From Rhizobium sullae (GTDB taxonomy: Bacteria; Pseudomonadota; Alphaproteobacteria; Rhizobiales; Rhizobiaceae): 64,000 nucleotides of DNA. The position numbers were made by a program, and so were the translations under genes. Location: assembly GCF_900169785.1 (NCBI RefSeq), contig NZ_FWER01000002.1, positions 198,225-262,224 on the forward strand, in the 5' to 3' direction. Below are positions 43,177 through 53,038 of the stretch, in pieces. Below the pieces are notes generated by a model. The model did no database searches. It saw nothing but the letters and a program-made list of their open reading frames with translations, and had not been told where the DNA came from. Positions within the stretch are counted from its first letter, which is position 1. Every line of letters starts with the position of its first letter.

Positions 43177-45312
43177 TTACCAATCGAGCTGCTTGCTCAA
43201 GGTAATCTTGAACGTGCGCCCCTTGGCGTAATCGTTGGACGTGTTTTCCCGATAGTATTGATCGAAAAGATTGTTGACGCTGGCCAGAACCTGCCATCCC
43301 TGCATTTCGCCGCTCTGCGGCCTCCAGGAGGCGAACAGGTCCACGGTCGTCCAATCGGGCGCCGGAACGACGAGATGGTCCGGCGTGGAACCGGAGGATG
43401 CGGCCGTTCCGCGGACGCTGTTCTGCGCCTCGAAGGCATGCGTGATACGCGTGCCGTATTCGATGTCCCGCTCGGGAAGCCGGCCGCCCAAAGTGAAGGC
43501 TATCTTGTGGGCTGGTACGGTCGGCAGCGGCTTGTTGTAGTTCACCCCATCGCTGCGGTCTTGGCCCTGCGTGCCTGTGTAGGCAAGCTTGGCGAAAACG
43601 TAATCCGATTCGTACGCCCCTTCGACTTCGACGCCATAAATGCGGGCCTTGCCGACATTGTAGAAATAGGAGGATGCTCCCGTGCCGGTAGTTGCAATGA
43701 GGTTCTCCAGGTCATTGTAGAAGGCGGTCGTCTTGAAACTGATATTGTCGCCCGCCTGAAATATGTCGTCCCGTGTTGCTGTAAAGCCAATTTCGTAGTT
43801 GTTGGATTTTTCTTTCTTGAGATCCAGGCTGGTTCCCTTGCTCCAGGTGTAGAGCTCATCCAACGTCGGCAGACGTTCCGTATGGGCAATCGATCCGAAA
43901 ATGCCGAACTCATCGGTCAGCTTGTAGTGTGCAGCGAGCTTGGGGGAGAAAGCTTGATCGTTGACATCGACAGCATTGCTGAAGGCCGCCGTTGAGTCGC
44001 CAGGCTGTCGCCAGACGAAGTCGCCGCGAACGCCGCCGATGATTGTCAGCCGCTCATCATAGACGAACTCGTTCTGCACGAAGAGACCGACCTTGTTGTC
44101 AGTGCCTTCGGGATGCGTGGCGATCGCACCGGGCGTCGGGCTGGTCGCAAGCGGCGAATCCGCGGTGCGATCCTGATGGCTCAGTTGCGTGCCGTAGGTC
44201 AGGTAGTTTACCCAGCTATCGCCCGAGAACTCAGAGGTATTTTGAAGATTGGCCTGCCAGGTCCGATAGCCATAATCAGCTTCGATGATATTCGAAAACC
44301 CGCCAAGCGTTCCGTCGCTCTGGTCGACCGAAGTGTCGGAGTATGAAAGGGTTGCCTTGAAGTCGAGCCAGGGATTGTCGCTGACTGGATTTTCGTAGCT
44401 CAAGACCGCGGTATCATCAATCACATGGCGGTCGACGGTACCGAATGCGGCCTGCGTGCCGGTCTGAGCATAGTCCTGATCGTTCGCATCGCTGTCCCAA
44501 TGCTGATAGGACAAGCGCACTGTCTGCTCGTCGCCATCACCAAAATGGAAAGTTCCCTTGGCCAGGCCCGACCACGACTGAAAGTCCGAGCCCGACAAGT
44601 CGCTGCCATCTCCCAACTCGAATTCGCTGGACCCGCGCTTGTTCAACATACCGAGGAATTCAGCACCCTCGTTGAAGCGATGTGCAAAAATAGACGAACC
44701 TAGATAGCCATTCCCGTTTGTTTCATAGCTGCTCTTGAGCCTGAGAGCATTGTCGTAGCCCTCCAGCAGAAACTCTGAGGCATCCTTGGTGGTGAAGTTG
44801 ATGACGCCACCGAGGGCACCGGCGCCGTAAAGCGTGGAAGAGGCCGGACCGCGCAGCACTTCGACGGACTTGTAAAGCTCAGGGTCCGAGAAGAACGATC
44901 CCATCCGGTACTGCTCGTAGAATTTCTGGGCTCCGTCCACATTCACCACGATGCGCGAGCCGTCGGCGGAATCCTCGGTGGAGCCGATACCACGGATATT
45001 GAACGCCTCACCGAAAACACGGTCGCTGCCGGCAATGGAGACGCCGGGCACATCCTTGAAGATATCGCCGATCGTTTCAGCCTGGGCGTCATCAATATCC
45101 TTTTGGTCGAGAACAGTAACGGCCTGCGGCGTATCGATGGCGATCTTGCGCTGTCCCGCACCGACGACGATCTTCTTCAGCGGCGTTACGCGATCCGTCT
45201 TTTGGGAAGCCGCCTCCTCTTCCGGGCTTTGCGAATATGCCGGAAAACCGGCGCCAAAAACGACCAATGCAGTGCAAGCCAAAAGAACGGCGCGCGAATT
45301 GCGGACAATCAT
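43177..45312 (-). CDS. TonB-dependent outer-membrane receptor, heme/hemoglobin type
   Basis: A 711-residue outer-membrane receptor. It has a signal peptide (MIVRNSRAVLLACTALVVF...), an N-terminal plug domain (KDVPGVSIAGSDRVFGEAFN then IRGIG; EVLRGPASSTLYGAGALGGV) and a C-terminal beta-barrel ending in an aromatic residue (SKQLDW). The order and motifs match the heme/hemoglobin/transferrin receptor group. However the FRAP and NPNL motifs used by many heme receptors are not clear here, so the ligand is uncertain. A TGA-N9-TCA iron box upstream predicts control by the rhizobial regulator RirA. Confidence 0.88.
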   Translation of the reverse strand: MIVRNSRAVLLACTALVVFGAGFPAYSQSPEEEAASQKTDRVTPLKKIVVGAGQRKIAIDTPQAVTVLDQKDIDDAQAETIGDIFKDVPGVSIAGSDRVFGEAFNIRGIGSTEDSADGSRIVVNVDGAQKFYEQYRMGSFFSDPELYKSVEVLRGPASSTLYGAGALGGVINFTTKDASEFLLEGYDNALRLKSSYETNGNGYLGSSIFAHRFNEGAEFLGMLNKRGSSEFELGDGSDLSGSDFQSWSGLAKGTFHFGDGDEQTVRLSYQHWDSDANDQDYAQTGTQAAFGTVDRHVIDDTAVLSYENPVSDNPWLDFKATLSYSDTSVDQSDGTLGGFSNIIEADYGYRTWQANLQNTSEFSGDSWVNYLTYGTQLSHQDRTADSPLATSPTPGAIATHPEGTDNKVGLFVQNEFVYDERLTIIGGVRGDFVWRQPGDSTAAFSNAVDVNDQAFSPKLAAHYKLTDEFGIFGSIAHTERLPTLDELYTWSKGTSLDLKKEKSNNYEIGFTATRDDIFQAGDNISFKTTAFYNDLENLIATTGTGASSYFYNVGKARIYGVEVEGAYESDYVFAKLAYTGTQGQDRSDGVNYNKPLPTVPAHKIAFTLGGRLPERDIEYGTRITHAFEAQNSVRGTAASSGSTPDHLVVPAPDWTTVDLFASWRPQSGEMQGWQVLASVNNLFDQYYRENTSNDYAKGRTFKITLSKQLDW

Positions 45313-45433
45313 TAAACCAACCCTCTAGGATGAATAAATACCGGGCTGGCTGGTCGGGGCGCGTCAGGCGCTCGAGGGGCTGGCTAGGCGTTTCGGATTT
45401 GCGGCGGGACCCAACATTCCGCCTTCTTTCTGC

Positions 45434-45462
45434 CGCATAAAAAACATGAGTGTAATTGTCAA
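45434..45462 (-). promoter_or_regulatory. iron-responsive promoter of the TonB receptor gene
   Basis: On the minus strand TTGACA (45457-45462), a 17-base spacer and TATGCG (45434-45439). The palindrome TGA-N9-TCA (45447-45461) overlaps the -35 box and spacer; this is the IRO sequence bound by RirA in rhizobia. The arrangement predicts repression when iron is sufficient. Confidence 0.6.
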
Positions 45463-45591
45463 TATAAACGCCCGTCTTATGTTGAATTAAATCGTCAAGT
45501 TTTAACGATGCCCACGAACGTTGCGAAATTGCAACGAAATCCGCCCTCGTGCGTTGCCCTTTTCTCATCAGCAGCCACGGACGGTTGAAGC

Positions 45592-46446
45592 TTGAAGAAC
45601 ATCGCAGTTGCAGCGGCGACGACAGCCCTGATCATCCTCACCGGCGCAAGCCTCCCCTACAAAGGTCCCTTCCCTCAGGAAAAGCCGCGGATTGACGGAG
45701 AAGCCGAAGCACCCGCAGAGACCGCACCTATCCCCGAACCGAGGCCCTCAACCGCAAACGGGACCGAACCAACCCCTCCGAATGAGAAGCCATTGGACAC
45801 GGCAAAACCGGAGGAAAAGCCGGAGAAATTCGGGCCGCCGGCGCCGGGTACGCTGGAAGCGCAGAACCTGACCATCGAGCCGGAAAGCGACGCCGATCAT
45901 GCGGAATGCGTGAGGGAGTTGCAGGCCCTCGGCGCCGTCTTCAAGGACATCCCGCGCATCGATGACGGTCACGGCTGCGGCATCGACAAGCCGATCAATC
46001 TCGTCGAGGCACTCCCAGGCATCGCGGTGAAGCCGCAGGCGACGCTGCGCTGTCCGGCGGCTCTGGCACTTGCGCGCTGGATGAAGGAGAGCGTCATTCC
46101 GGCAGCCGCCGTCGCCGCGAAGGAACACGGGCAGATCACGACCATCAACCAGGCCTCTTCATACATCTGCCGCCTGCGCAACGGTGCGTTTGCCGGAAAG
46201 ATCTCCGAGCACGCCCGCGGCAACGCCATCGACATCGCAAGCTTCAGTTTCGAAAAGGGCGAGGCCATTGCGGTGAAGCCGCGCCGGGAAGATTCCACCC
46301 TCACCGGCGCCTTCCAGCGCACGGTCAGTGCGTCCGGCTGCCTCTATTTTTCCACCGTGCTCGATCCTGAGAGCGACGCCGCGCACGAAAAACACTTCCA
46401 CATGGATGTGCTGCAGCGGAAAGGAGGATATCGTTATTGTCATTAG
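45592..46446 (+). CDS. extensin-like C-terminal domain protein
   Basis: A 284-residue protein with an N-terminal hydrophobic stretch (TALIILTGASLPY, possible signal or anchor), a Pro/Glu-rich linker (residues ~20-80) and the extensin-like C domain. The conserved features are the Cys pairs, RWMKESVIPAA, SSYICRLRNGAFAGKISEHARGN (split here) and STVLDPESDAAHEKHFHMDV with the metal-ligand-like HxH. The domain resembles peptidoglycan-active D-Ala-D-Ala metallopeptidase folds; function unproven. The TTG start at 45592 is the only one in frame near the hydrophobic segment. Confidence 0.82.
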   Translation: MKNIAVAAATTALIILTGASLPYKGPFPQEKPRIDGEAEAPAETAPIPEPRPSTANGTEPTPPNEKPLDTAKPEEKPEKFGPPAPGTLEAQNLTIEPESDADHAECVRELQALGAVFKDIPRIDDGHGCGIDKPINLVEALPGIAVKPQATLRCPAALALARWMKESVIPAAAVAAKEHGQITTINQASSYICRLRNGAFAGKISEHARGNAIDIASFSFEKGEAIAVKPRREDSTLTGAFQRTVSASGCLYFSTVLDPESDAAHEKHFHMDVLQRKGGYRYCH

Positions 46447-46557
46447 ACAGAGGCCATAGCTTTCAACAGGTTATGCTTGCCTATTGAATCAAGACGTGGA
46501 CAGACTAGAATTCTCTTGCACGCTGCAGGGGCCCTTGATGACTGTTTTAAGTTTTCA

Positions 46558-46769
46558 TTGAAAAAATCGATAGCTTCGCGCTTCGACCGCCTTGCCGAAA
46601 AACGCAAGCTATCGACGGAAGAAACCGCTTCCTTGTTGAGAGAGGAATTCGTCGAGCGAGAAGAATGGCAGGTCGCGGAAATCGAAGCGGCGGTCCGTGA
46701 AGCCAACGCAGGCGAATTTGCATCTGACGATGAAGCGAATGCATCATCTCAAAATATCTCCGCAAATGA
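46558..46769 (+). pseudogene. ribbon-helix-helix antitoxin of a decayed ParDE-like module
   Basis: The frame FSLKKSIASRFDRLAEKRKL continues through EEFVEREEWQVAEIEAAVRE and NAGEFASDDE, the typical C-terminal half of CopG/ParD antitoxins (EWQ-x-AEI...GEFAS). After 46734 the family-like ending ECIISKYLRK and TGA (46767-46769) is in another frame, reached by skipping two bases. That TGA would overlap the toxin ATG as ATGA, as in intact operons. No good start codon is visible (TTG at 46558 only), so the gene is probably broken at both ends. Confidence 0.6.
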
Positions 46770-47031
46770 GCTTTCAGCTCCGCTGGACGCATAGCGCCTT
46801 GGCTCGGCTCGATCATATTGGAGCCTATATCGCAAAGCATGATCCGAACGCCGCTCGCGTGATCGAGCGGGTAGCAACGAGTGCCGAAGCATTGACAGAG
46901 CATCCCTGCTGGGCCTGGTGGCGCGCGTGCCTGGCACTCGGGAAATCGTGTTCGCTGATATTCCCTAAATCATTGCGTACCGGATATCAGGAGAAAACAT
47001 CGACCTCCTGACAATCCTCGATATATCGTAA
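46766..47031 (+). pseudogene. ParE/RelE-type toxin, frameshifted
   Basis: The ATG at 46766 gives MSFQLRWTHSALARLDHIG, AYIAKHDPNAARVIERVATS and AEALTEHP, a good ParE N-terminal half. The frame then fails at 46906. The frame shifted by one base resumes LLGLVARVPGTREIVFADIP, TAA (46966-46968), IIAYRISGENIDLLTILDIS, TAA (47029-47031), then KWPERL. The pieces are the expected ParE C-terminal half. One frameshift and one or two stops make it inactive. Confidence 0.75.
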
Positions 47032-47091
47032 AAATGGCCAGAAAGACTTTGACTTTTCTTCATGCCGGAAAATCCGTCGGCTTCGCCACCC

Positions 47092-47352
47092 TCAATTGTC
47101 CGCGCGCCGCGTGCAGACATAAGGCTTCTTGACGCAGGCGATCTCGGGCGTGGAACACTCGGCCTTGCCGTCAGTCACGGCGCAGATCGAGCACTGATCG
47201 TTGAACTCTTTGCAGTCGGGATTGCTCTTCATGAAATCGGCCATGCTCTGCTGCACAGACGCCTGCGCATCGGCCGCAGAGCCGTTCACCATGAGCGCAA
47301 ATACTGCGGCAGCGGCGAAAACATACATTCGAGGATACCTGAAGAACGGCAT
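47092..47352 (-). CDS. small exported Cys-rich protein coupled to fhs
   Basis: An 86-residue protein with a signal peptide (MYVFAAAAVFALMVNGSAAD) and a mature part with six Cys (CKEFNDQCSICAV ... CSTPEIAC ... YVC). No known family recognised. GAGGGG precedes the ATG at 47352, which overlaps the fhs stop codon, so it is co-translated with fhs. A second ATG at 47328 begins the hydrophobic core and is an alternative. The Cys pattern suggests a disulfide-stabilised periplasmic protein. Confidence 0.65.
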   Translation of the reverse strand: MPFFRYPRMYVFAAAAVFALMVNGSAADAQASVQQSMADFMKSNPDCKEFNDQCSICAVTDGKAECSTPEIACVKKPYVCTRRADN

Positions 47353-49028
47353 CAGAAAAGCCCCTCGATATACCCTTGATCATTCAGAAATATCCGCTCG
47401 GCGGATGGCGATTTCGGCAACCCCGGCATCGTCATCATTTCGCCGGTGATGACGACGACGAACCCGGCGCCTGCCGAAAGCCGCACTTCGCGTACGGACA
47501 CGATATGGCCCTCCGGTGCGCCGCGAAGGTTCGGGTCTGTCGAAAACGAATATTGCGTCTTCGCTATGCAGACCGGCAGGTTGCCGTAACCCTGCTCTTC
47601 CCAGGTGACGAGCTGGTCGCGAACAGCCTTGTCGGCCGTCACCTCGCCGGCGTGGTAGATCTTCGAGGCGACGATCTCGATCTTTTCGAACAGCGGTACG
47701 CTGTCGGCGTAAAGCGGTTCAAATTTCGCCTGGCCGGATTCCGCCAGTTCCACCACCTTGTAGGCAAGATCCTCTATGCCGGCCGAGCCTTCCGCCCAGT
47801 GGCGGCAGAGGATCGCCTCGGCGCCGTGGCGCGCAACATATTCCTGGACGGCCGCGATTTCCTTGTCCGTGTCCGAAACGAAATGATTGATCGCGACCAC
47901 CACCGGAACGCCGAATTTCCGCACATTCGCGAGATGCCGCCCAAGGTTCGAACAGCCCTTCACAAGCGCTGCGACGTTCTCGGCTCCCAGATCCTCCTTG
48001 TTCACGCCACCGTTCATCTTCAGCGCGCGCACCGTGGCAACGATCACCGCCGCATCGGGCTTCAGCCCCGCCTTGCGGCATTTGATGTCGAAGAATTTCT
48101 CTGCGCCAAGATCGGCCCCGAAACCCGCCTCGGTCACGACATAATCGCCGAGCTTCAGCGCAGTCTCCGTCGCAATCACCGAGTTGCAGCCATGCGCGAT
48201 ATTGGCGAACGGACCGCCGTGGACGAAAGCCGGATTGTTCTCCAGCGTCTGGACGAGGTTCGGTTGCATCGCGTCTTTCAGAAGCACGGCCATTGCGCCG
48301 TCCGCCTTCAGATCGCGGGCATAGACCGGCATCTTGTCGCGGCGATAGCCGATGATGATGTTCCCGAGACGGGCTTCCAGATCCTTGAGGCCAGTCGCCA
48401 GGCAGAGGATCGCCATGACCTCCGAGGCGACGGTGATGTCAAAGCCGTTCTGCCGCGGAAAGCCATTGGCAACGCCGCCGAGCGAGGAGACCATTTCGCG
48501 CAGCGCCCGGTCATTCATGTCCATCACGCGGCGCCAGGTGACGCGGCGCAGGTCGATGTCCAGCTCGTTGCCCCAGTAGATATGGTTGTCAATCATAGCG
48601 GCGAGAAGGTTGTGCGCCGAGGTAACCGCATGGAAATCGCCGGTGAAATGCAGGTTGATGTCTTCCATTGGAATGACTTGCGCATAGCCGCCGCCGGCAG
48701 CCCCGCCCTTCACGCCGAAACATGGCCCGAGCGACGCTTCGCGGATGCAGACGATGGCTTTCTTGCCGATCCGGTTCAGCCCGTCGCCGAGACCGACGGT
48801 GGTTGTCGTCTTGCCCTCGCCCGCCGGTGTCGGGTTGATGGCGGTGACGAGGATCAGCCTGCCTTCCTTCTTCTCCATCTGTGCGGCGATGAATTCCGCA
48901 CTGACTTTCGCTTTGTCGTGGCCATAAGATGCGAGGTGTTCCGCCGGAATGCCGAGCTTCGCGCCGATCTCGAAAATAGGCTTCTTCTTTGCCTCGCGCG
49001 CGATTTCGATATCGGATTTGATGGCCAC
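47352..49028 (-). CDS. fhs: formate--tetrahydrofolate ligase
   Basis: Forms 10-formyl-THF from formate, THF and ATP in one-carbon metabolism. A 558-residue protein, normal length for the family. The ATP-binding P-loop [18 protein letters not shown] is near residue 65; [22 protein letters not shown] and [18 protein letters not shown] are conserved. The GTG at 49028 is the start ([17 protein letters not shown]), with GGGGGA upstream; the open frame extends to 49130 but not conserved. The stop overlaps the next small gene. Confidence 0.95.
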   Translation of the reverse strand: MAIKSDIEIAREAKKKPIFEIGAKLGIPAEHLASYGHDKAKVSAEFIAAQMEKKEGRLILVTAINPTPAGEGKTTTTVGLGDGLNRIGKKAIVCIREASLGPCFGVKGGAAGGGYAQVIPMEDINLHFTGDFHAVTSAHNLLAAMIDNHIYWGNELDIDLRRVTWRRVMDMNDRALREMVSSLGGVANGFPRQNGFDITVASEVMAILCLATGLKDLEARLGNIIIGYRRDKMPVYARDLKADGAMAVLLKDAMQPNLVQTLENNPAFVHGGPFANIAHGCNSVIATETALKLGDYVVTEAGFGADLGAEKFFDIKCRKAGLKPDAAVIVATVRALKMNGGVNKEDLGAENVAALVKGCSNLGRHLANVRKFGVPVVVAINHFVSDTDKEIAAVQEYVARHGAEAILCRHWAEGSAGIEDLAYKVVELAESGQAKFEPLYADSVPLFEKIEIVASKIYHAGEVTADKAVRDQLVTWEEQGYGNLPVCIAKTQYSFSTDPNLRGAPEGHIVSVREVRLSAGAGFVVVITGEMMTMPGLPKSPSAERIFLNDQGYIEGLF

Positions 49029-49161
49029 GCTGGTCCCCCGGAGCTTTGTCTCTGCCGGAACATGACGCCATCCGCGGGCCGGAAACAAGAGGCGACCGCT
49101 TGGCCAAGGCGGCCAGCAGCGTTGAAGCACAGGAAAATCACAACGCTCTGCAAAACCGGAA

Positions 49162-49187
49162 GGCGCTCCCCCGGCTAAGGGAGCGCC
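49162..49187 (-). terminator. hairpin between putA and fhs
   Basis: Perfect 9-base stem GGCGCTCCC / GGGAGCGCC with an 8-base loop, 13 bases after the putA stop. There is no U tract, so it may be a partial terminator or a processing structure between putA and fhs on the same strand. Confidence 0.5.
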
Positions 49188-49200
49188 GTCAACCTCGGTT

Positions 49201-52200
49201 TCAACCGTCGCCCATGGCGATCAGGCTGGCGTTGCCGCCGGCCGCCGCCGTGTTCACCGAGATCACCTGTTCGAGCGCAAAACGCAGCAGATAAGCCGGA
49301 CCGCCGGCTTTGAAGCCGGTCCCGGAAAGGCCGGAGCCGCCGAAGGGTTGGGTTCCGACCACGGCGCCGATCATGTTGCGGTTGACGTACACGTTGCCGG
49401 TATCAAGCGCGTCGGTGACGGTGCGGATCGTCGCTTCGATGCGGCTGTGGACGCCAAGCGTCAGGCCGTAGCCGGAAGACTGGATGTCTTCCAGCACCTT
49501 CGGCAGGTCCTTCGCCTTCCACTTCACGATATGCAGGACCGGGCCGAAGACTTCCTTCGTCAACGCCGAGGCCTTGTCGAGCTCGACGATGTGCGGCGCA
49601 AAGAAGCTGCCGCCGCCAGGCGCCTTGCCCGCATAGCGTACCTTCTGTGTCTTCTGCATATCGGTGATGTGTGCTTCCAGCATGGCCTTCTGCTTGTCAT
49701 CGATGATCGGGCCGACATCGGTCGTCTCCAGGCTTGGATCGCCGAGCTGAAGCTCCTTCGCCGCACCTTCGATCATCCGCGTCATGTCTTCGGCGACGTC
49801 CTCCTGCAGGAAGAGAAGACGGAGCGCCGAGCAGCGCTGACCGGCGGAGCGGAAGGCCGAGAGGATGACGTCGTCTGCCACCTGCTCCGAGAGCGCCGTC
49901 GCATCGACAATCATGGCATTGAGACCGCCGGTTTCGGCAATCAGCGGCACGATTGGGCCGTCCTTGGCGGCAAGCGCCCGGTTAATCGCCCAGGCGGTCT
50001 TGGTCGAGCCGGTGAACGCAACGCCCCCAAGTGCCGGATGCGCAGTAATCGCAGAACCGACCTCCGGGCCACCCGGCACGAAGAGCAGCGCATCCTGCGG
50101 GATGCCCGCCTGATGGAACAGCTTGACGGCCTCAAAGGCGATCAGCGGCGTTTGCGGCGCGGGCTTGGCGATCACGGCGTTACCGGCCGCGAGCGCTGCC
50201 GAGACCTGGCCGAGGAAGATCGCCAGCGGGAAGTTCCAGGGCGAGATACAGGCAAAGACGCCGCGACCGCGCCAGAGATAGCGGTTGTCCTCGCCGGTCG
50301 GCCCGGGCATCTTGGTGATGGTGCCGAACTGGCGGCGCGCTTCGGCTGCATAATAGCGGCAGAAATCCACCGCCTCGCGGATTTCGGCAACGCCGTCGTC
50401 CAGCGTCTTGCCCGCTTCCGCCGAAAGCAGCACCAGCAGCCGGTCGCGGTTTTCCTCCATGAGGTCCGCCATACGCTCCAGCGTCACGGCGCGCTCCTCC
50501 ACCGGCCTGCGCGACCAGCTCTTGAAACCCTTGGCGGCAATGGCAAAGGCCTTGTCCACATCGGCAGCCGTCGCGTCGCGAACTGAGCCGACCTTATGCG
50601 AATGATCGGACGGCGAGAGCACCGCCATTTCCGCGCCGGTCGCGGAAACACCGGGGATCAGCGGGGTGGCAGCGATTGCGGCGTCGCCCCTGCGGATATT
50701 CGACATAAGCTTCTCCAGGGTTTCGCGATGGCCGAATTCGAGGCCCGTGCTGTTCTTGCGCTTCCCGTAAATGGCAAGCGGCATCGGGATCCTGCTGTTG
50801 CGGGCGCTCGTGCCGGTATTGAGTTGCAGCTTGTCGGCGGGGCGCTCCAGCAGCGCCTTGATCGGCGTGTTCTTATCGCCGGCCATGGCGACGAAGGAGG
50901 AATTGGCGCCGTTTTCCAGAAGACGGCGGACGAGATAGGCAAGGAGGTCGCGATAACCGCCGACAGGGGCATAGATGCGGCAGGCGATGCGATCGTTGCT
51001 GTCAAGCAGCTGATTGTAGAGCGTCTCGCCCATGCCATGCAGGCGCTGGAATTCGAAACCGGTCCGGTCTTCGCCCGCCAGCTCCAGAATGGTCGAAACC
51101 GTCAGCGCATTGTGCGTTGCGAACTGTGGGAAGATGCGGGCGCGCTTGTCGAGCATCTGCTTGGCGCAGGCGAGATAGGAAAGGTCCGTCGCCTGCTTGC
51201 GCGTCCAGACCGGATAGTCGTCGAGCCCGCGCTCCTGGGCGCGCTTGATTTCCGTATCCCAGTAGGCGCCCTTCACGAGACGCACCATCATCCGGCGGCC
51301 GAGCTTTTCGCAGAGCGCATCAATGTAGTCGATCACCGCCGTCGCGCGTTTCTGATAGGACTGGATCGCAAGGCCGAAACCATCCCAGCCGTCAAGCGAG
51401 GGGTCGCTGAACACGGCGGCGATCACGTCGAGCGAAAGCTCCAGGCGATCGGCCTCCTCGGCGTCGACGGTGAAGTTCAGCTTATGTGCCTTTGCCATCT
51501 GCGCGAGCTTCAGGAGGTCCGGCACCAGTTCCTTCATCACCCGGTCGCGATGGGTGGCGAGATAGCGCGGATGCAGCGCCGAAAGCTTGACCGAAATGCC
51601 CATGCGGTCGGGCAACTGCTTGGACTTGGCGTTCTTCCCCATCCAGGTGCCGATCGCTTCGATCGCCATTGCATAGGACTGCCAGTAGCGCTTGGCGTCT
51701 TCCGCCGTTCGCGCTCCTTCGCCCAACATGTCGAAGGAGTGGCGATAGCCCTTCTCCTCATTCTTTGAGGCGCGGTTCAGCGCATCCTTGATCGTTTCGC
51801 CGAGCACGAAGTGGTGGCCGAGAAAGCGCATCGCCTGTTTTGTCGCATTGCGCACCGTCGGCAGGCCGAGGCGCTTGACGAGGCCGCGGACCACGCCTTC
51901 CGGAGTATCCCCGGGGCGCAGGATGCGGGCAGAAACACCGAGCGCCCAGGCGGAAGCCGAGACGAACCAGCTTTCGGCTTTGCCCTCATGCTCACTCCAA
52001 CCGCCTTCCTTGAGCTTGTCCTCGATCAGCTTGTCCTGCGTCAGCGCGTCGGGCACGCGCAGCAGCGCTTCGGCAAGAACCATGAGCGCCAGCCCCTCGC
52101 GCGTCGAAAGCCCGTACTCGCGCAGGAAATCCTCGACGCCGCCCATCGCGCCGGAATTGTCGCGGATCGCCTTGATCATGCCGCTTGCGCGTTTGTCGAT

Positions 52201-52320
52201 CGCCTTGTCCTCTGCGGCGCTGAAGTGCAGCTTCTCGCTGAACGCATGCAACAAACGGTCATCGTCACCGGCGAATGGAGCGTTGAACGCGGGATATTGC
52301 GTGGAAATCTGGTGGTTCAT
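49201..52320 (-). CDS. putA: bifunctional proline dehydrogenase / glutamate semialdehyde dehydrogenase
   Basis: Oxidises proline to glutamate in two steps, peripheral to the inner membrane. A 1039-residue PutA. Residues ~120-480 form the FAD-dependent proline dehydrogenase barrel ([17 protein letters not shown]). Residues ~520-1030 form the aldehyde dehydrogenase with [20 protein letters not shown] and the catalytic Cys in [13 protein letters not shown]. The N-terminal RHH DNA-binding domain of enterobacterial PutA is absent, so it is not its own repressor. The ATG at 52320 has GGAG upstream. It is divergent from an Lrp-type gene that probably activates it. Confidence 0.95.
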   Translation of the reverse strand: MNHQISTQYPAFNAPFAGDDDRLLHAFSEKLHFSAAEDKAIDKRASGMIKAIRDNSGAMGGVEDFLREYGLSTREGLALMVLAEALLRVPDALTQDKLIEDKLKEGGWSEHEGKAESWFVSASAWALGVSARILRPGDTPEGVVRGLVKRLGLPTVRNATKQAMRFLGHHFVLGETIKDALNRASKNEEKGYRHSFDMLGEGARTAEDAKRYWQSYAMAIEAIGTWMGKNAKSKQLPDRMGISVKLSALHPRYLATHRDRVMKELVPDLLKLAQMAKAHKLNFTVDAEEADRLELSLDVIAAVFSDPSLDGWDGFGLAIQSYQKRATAVIDYIDALCEKLGRRMMVRLVKGAYWDTEIKRAQERGLDDYPVWTRKQATDLSYLACAKQMLDKRARIFPQFATHNALTVSTILELAGEDRTGFEFQRLHGMGETLYNQLLDSNDRIACRIYAPVGGYRDLLAYLVRRLLENGANSSFVAMAGDKNTPIKALLERPADKLQLNTGTSARNSRIPMPLAIYGKRKNSTGLEFGHRETLEKLMSNIRRGDAAIAATPLIPGVSATGAEMAVLSPSDHSHKVGSVRDATAADVDKAFAIAAKGFKSWSRRPVEERAVTLERMADLMEENRDRLLVLLSAEAGKTLDDGVAEIREAVDFCRYYAAEARRQFGTITKMPGPTGEDNRYLWRGRGVFACISPWNFPLAIFLGQVSAALAAGNAVIAKPAPQTPLIAFEAVKLFHQAGIPQDALLFVPGGPEVGSAITAHPALGGVAFTGSTKTAWAINRALAAKDGPIVPLIAETGGLNAMIVDATALSEQVADDVILSAFRSAGQRCSALRLLFLQEDVAEDMTRMIEGAAKELQLGDPSLETTDVGPIIDDKQKAMLEAHITDMQKTQKVRYAGKAPGGGSFFAPHIVELDKASALTKEVFGPVLHIVKWKAKDLPKVLEDIQSSGYGLTLGVHSRIEATIRTVTDALDTGNVYVNRNMIGAVVGTQPFGGSGLSGTGFKAGGPAYLLRFALEQVISVNTAAAGGNASLIAMGDG

Positions 52321-52378
52321 AAAGGGTTCTCCGTGATATCCGCAACATAGCTGGTCATCCGTAGCGTTTTTCACTAAA

Positions 52379-52393
52379 TTGATGGATCATCAA
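52379..52393. promoter_or_regulatory. candidate operator between putA and its Lrp-type regulator
   Basis: TTGATG-GAT-CATCAA, a 15-base inverted repeat in the 112-base divergent intergenic region, 58 bases before the putA start and 39 before the regulator start. It fits a dimer-binding site for the Lrp/AsnC-type protein. Confidence 0.5.
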
Positions 52394-52432
52394 ATTTTCT
52401 TCAGCTACCGATTGCCCGAAAGGCCGTGGAAA

Positions 52433-52894
52433 ATGAAAGAACTGGACCGTCTCGACCGCAAGATTCTCCGCGCCCTGCAGAAGGAAGGCCGCCTTACGAA
52501 CATCGAGCTTGCCGAGCGCGTCAGCCTCTCCCCCACCGCGACGGCCGAGCGGGTCAAGCGCCTTACCCGCGACGGCTATATTACCGGCTACATGGCCGTC
52601 CTGTCGCCGGACAAGCTCGGGCGCACCCTGCTCGTCTTCGTCCAGGTCAAGCTGGACCGCACGACGCCCGACGTCTTCGATGCCTTCGCAGATGCCGTAA
52701 AACGCTCGGACGACGTCATGGAGTGCCACATGGTCGCCGGCGGCTTCGATTACCTCGTTAAGGCCCGCGTCGCGGGCATGGAGGCTTACCGGCAATTTCT
52801 TTCAGAGGTGATTCTGCCGCTGCCTGGCGTAAGGGAAACTCATACTTATGCAGTAATGGAAGAAGTAAAATCAGCCGGGCTGCTACCTGTATAA
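52433..52894 (+). CDS. putR: Lrp/AsnC family regulator, probable proline-responsive activator of putA
   Basis: A 153-residue Lrp/AsnC protein. The N-terminal helix-turn-helix reads LDRKILRALQKEGRLTNIEL then AERVSLSPTATAERVKRLTR. The C-terminal RAM (ligand-binding) domain has MECHMVAGGFDYLVKARVAG. Divergent location from putA is the PutR arrangement, in which proline induces putA transcription. ATG at 52433 is preferred to 52379, which lies inside the operator. The gene symbol rests on context. Confidence 0.88.
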   Translation: MKELDRLDRKILRALQKEGRLTNIELAERVSLSPTATAERVKRLTRDGYITGYMAVLSPDKLGRTLLVFVQVKLDRTTPDVFDAFADAVKRSDDVMECHMVAGGFDYLVKARVAGMEAYRQFLSEVILPLPGVRETHTYAVMEEVKSAGLLPV

Positions 52895-53038
52895 CATACA
52901 AAGCAACCTAAGAGGGTACCTGTGCGATTAATTTTTAACAGTATGACTTAATCAGCGTGTACTAAGCCAATTCAGGCTAGCGTGGCTGGCAATTAACGTA
53001 TTTGATAGCGGTAACATGAAGGCAAGGCGGGGCGCATT

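Noticed and set aside
43177..45312. Assigning the TonB receptor as the ShmR/HmuR heme receptor
   Set aside because: The FRAP and NPNL motifs are not clear and no heme ABC transporter genes are adjacent, so I left the ligand open.
47376..49178. A 600-codon open frame antisense to fhs
   Set aside because: High-GC third positions create long antisense frames; the fhs motifs on the other strand are unambiguous.
52379..52393. FNR box (TTGAT-N4-ATCAA) at the putA/putR region
   Set aside because: The half-sites are separated by five bases (TTGAT-GGATC-ATCAA), not four, and the context points to the Lrp-type regulator.
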